A DNA stretch of 20,044 nucleotides from Pelargonium cotyledonis. Taxonomy: Eukaryota; Streptophyta; Magnoliopsida; Geraniales; Geraniaceae. The stretch's first letter is position 1. Every line of letters starts with the position of its first letter. This document shows positions 18,307-20,044 of the stretch, in pieces. Made by a program: the position numbers and the translations under genes. Below the pieces are notes generated by a model, which saw only the letters and a list, made by a program, of their open reading frames with translations, was not told the origin of the DNA and made no database searches. The DNA is taken from the NCBI GenBank assembly GCA_036897625.1, contig JAYMTA010001437.1, positions 1-20,044 of the forward strand, given 5' to 3'.

Positions 18307-18320
18307 AATAACTTTAGTTC

Positions 18321-19734
18321 TTCTTATAATAAGTTATATATGACACTTCCAAAAAAAAAGGTAAATCAACAATTTTTTCATATATCACATAAATAACTTT
18401 GGAATTGTCGGTTAATTTTAAGAAGGACATAGTGAAAATTTTGAATCTAATAAAACATCTCCTCCTACAAATACAATCGTATGAGTAAAATTTTAATGTT
18501 AGTATTTTATGATTTAACTTAAAATAAGTCAAATAAAATATATCTCATGTTTGTTATTTTATTTATCCAAAGCTCATGTTTATTTATTACATAAAAAAAT
18601 ATAATCATAAGTTATTCAATAATTAATTTTGCAATTTATCATTCTTCTTTAGATAATAATAAAGAACTTTTAATGGTTTGATTACTAAATACGTGAATAA
18701 CAATTATATATGTAAATCAACCCGCACCTTAACACTATCTATATAAATTCATGTTTGGATCAACAATTTTTTCATATATCACATAAATTATAGAAATTAG
18801 AAATGACAAAAATATACTCCTATAATTATTAAGAGTCCCAATGTGCAATATATGTGTAAATATAGATTTGCATATTAAAGTAAAACAATCATTATTTGAC
18901 ATTTTTATTCATAAGTCATACAATAAAATATAGGAAGTTAAAAAAATATAAGAGAAATTATGGATTACTACTTGAATGAAATGATCCAAAAATCTCCATT
19001 TTTCAATTTTCATGACAAATGCACCACCATGTTTTCACCAAATCAACATAACACCAACACCGTCAACCCTTTCAAGAAATTGACGAATTAGCCCTTATTT
19101 TATCCTCCTTTCCTTTCCATAATCTGAATTCTCCACCTCTGAATATTCAGATGTATATGTATCTCATACTCTTGAATATCATAATCTGTCAAATATTCAA
19201 AATTTTATGCTTCTCAAACTTCTCAAATTAGTGTTGTAGAGGAGTTTAAGCCGCGTCAGAGCTTTCGCTAGAGGTGATTTTTGCCCAATCCGGTCGCATT
19301 CCAGAGATGATTTTGGCTTCGACATTCAAATCTTGGCTATGCAATGGTATATGTTGCCTTCTACATATAATCTTAGGTACAAAAATGGTGCTATCTATAC
19401 TTGATTATGAAAATTAGAAAGAGTGGTTATAGATTGAAAACAGGTAGTAATATGTAGTTATTCCTAAAATATAGATTGAAAGAGCATGAAAAACACATAT
19501 ATAACCAAAAGTTTTTTTAAAGGGAAAAAAAAAAAGAGAATGTTGATGATGGAGTGACTTATTTTGACCATACATTATAGATAAAATACAATAACATATA
19601 TCAAATCATATACGTAAATTTGGAGATTGTTCGAGATCATCGTAAAGCACAAATGAAAATAAAATAGCCTATGTCCGTCAATTTTGACCAACCAACCAAC
19701 ATAACTCACCCACACAGGAGGTTGGAGGATGGAT
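18321..19734. other. Intergenic, no gene recognised; one 30 bp direct repeat
   Basis: Very AT-rich and non-coding. A 30 bp exact direct repeat (starting ATCAACAATTTTTTCATA) occurs at 18365-18394 and 18759-18788. Slightly GC-richer text at 19240-19330 has no recognisable coding frame. Confidence 0.5.
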
Positions 19735-19872
19735 GCAATTTTGTTGGATATTAAATAACTTCTAAGGAGAAATTGGGAAGTTGTGGTTTCCCATTCATAT
19801 AGAGAGGGAAACTGTGTTGCTGATAGAATGGCCAATTTGAGGAGATGCCATAGCAGTGGTTCGAAAATATAA
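19735..19872 (+). pseudogene. LINE-type RNase H domain fragment, broken
   Basis: The plus-strand frame starting at 19735 reads AILLDIK, a TAA stop, then LLRRNWEVVVSHSYREGN and CVADRMANLRR, ending at TAA 19870. The pattern (L)LxRxWEVxVSHxYREGNxxADxxAN is the C-terminal part of the RNase H (RVT_3-like) domain carried by plant non-LTR retrotransposons and related gene-less fragments. It includes the conserved His and the Ala-Asp pair. Only about 45 codons are present, with an internal stop where a Glu codon would fit (GAA to TAA). No reverse transcriptase sequence is seen upstream within the window. It is best read as the remnant of a truncated LINE insertion or an RNase H fragment. Confidence 0.7.
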
Positions 19873-20044
19873 CAAAACAAATTGAAATGAGAAAAGGAGA
19901 AGAACCGATGAAGTGCCTTAAATTGGTTGCATATATATCTTATTTTCTTTTACCTATATTTATTAGTTTATATAAAGGTAAGAAAGGAATATTCAACAAA
20001 CAATAAATTGAATACAAAGATATGTAGATAAATAACAACTTTAT

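Noticed and set aside
19575-19880. Minus-strand 101-residue open frame
   Set aside because: The plus strand of the same region encodes a recognisable RNase H fragment; the minus-strand frame shows no family pattern.
1-20044. CRISPR array, operon, prophage or bacterial-type defence system
   Set aside because: Introns, snRNA promoter, plant orthologs and plant transposons show this is a plant nuclear locus; no regularly spaced short repeats were found.

Overview
This is nuclear DNA from a flowering plant, most likely a eudicot. It is AT-rich, has spliced genes with introns in their 5' leaders, and carries a plant-type U1 snRNA gene with the plant snRNA promoter (USE plus TATA). Its two protein genes closely match Arabidopsis RPN6 and GNOM. 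I cannot name the species.

Layout, left to right. Positions 1-2500 are mostly repeat-derived: a G-box-rich tandem/inverted repeat (57-368), a minus-strand SINE (about 901-1063), a U1 snRNA gene on the minus strand (1783-1942) with its promoter at 1967-2018, and a truncated SINE (about 2222-2345). A roughly 0.6 kb repeat copy (2520-3170) with a short open frame lies before the RPN6 promoter. RPN6 (26S proteasome lid subunit, PSMD11 family) has a non-coding first exon ending about 3464, a 2.6 kb leader intron holding MITE-like and SINE-like relics, and an uninterrupted 421-codon CDS at 6078-7343.

A 1334 bp Mutator-like non-autonomous element (7761-9094; terminal inverted repeats of about 117 bp; 9 bp target duplication) separates RPN6 from a second copy of the 0.6 kb repeat (9215-9780). 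GNOM (large ARF-GEF) follows. It has a leader exon ending at 9920, a 1.4 kb leader intron, two small upstream ORFs, and a two-exon CDS (11432-12163 joined to 12741-16349) predicting 1446 residues with an intact Sec7 catalytic glutamate. Beyond GNOM come a truncated inverted relative of the Mutator-like element (about 16750-17060), a foldback MITE (17903-18103), a full SINE with a 14 bp target duplication (18160-18306), and a broken LINE-type RNase H fragment (19735-19872).

The three functional loci act in separate processes: U1 in 5' splice-site recognition, RPN6 in protein turnover by the 26S proteasome, and GNOM in ARF activation and endosomal recycling. Nothing suggests they work as a unit. 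I found no new biochemical system. The most useful non-obvious results are the U1 gene with its full promoter, the SINE family, the Mutator-like element and its relative, the paired repeat upstream of both protein genes, the uORFs in the GNOM leader, and the RNase H remnant.
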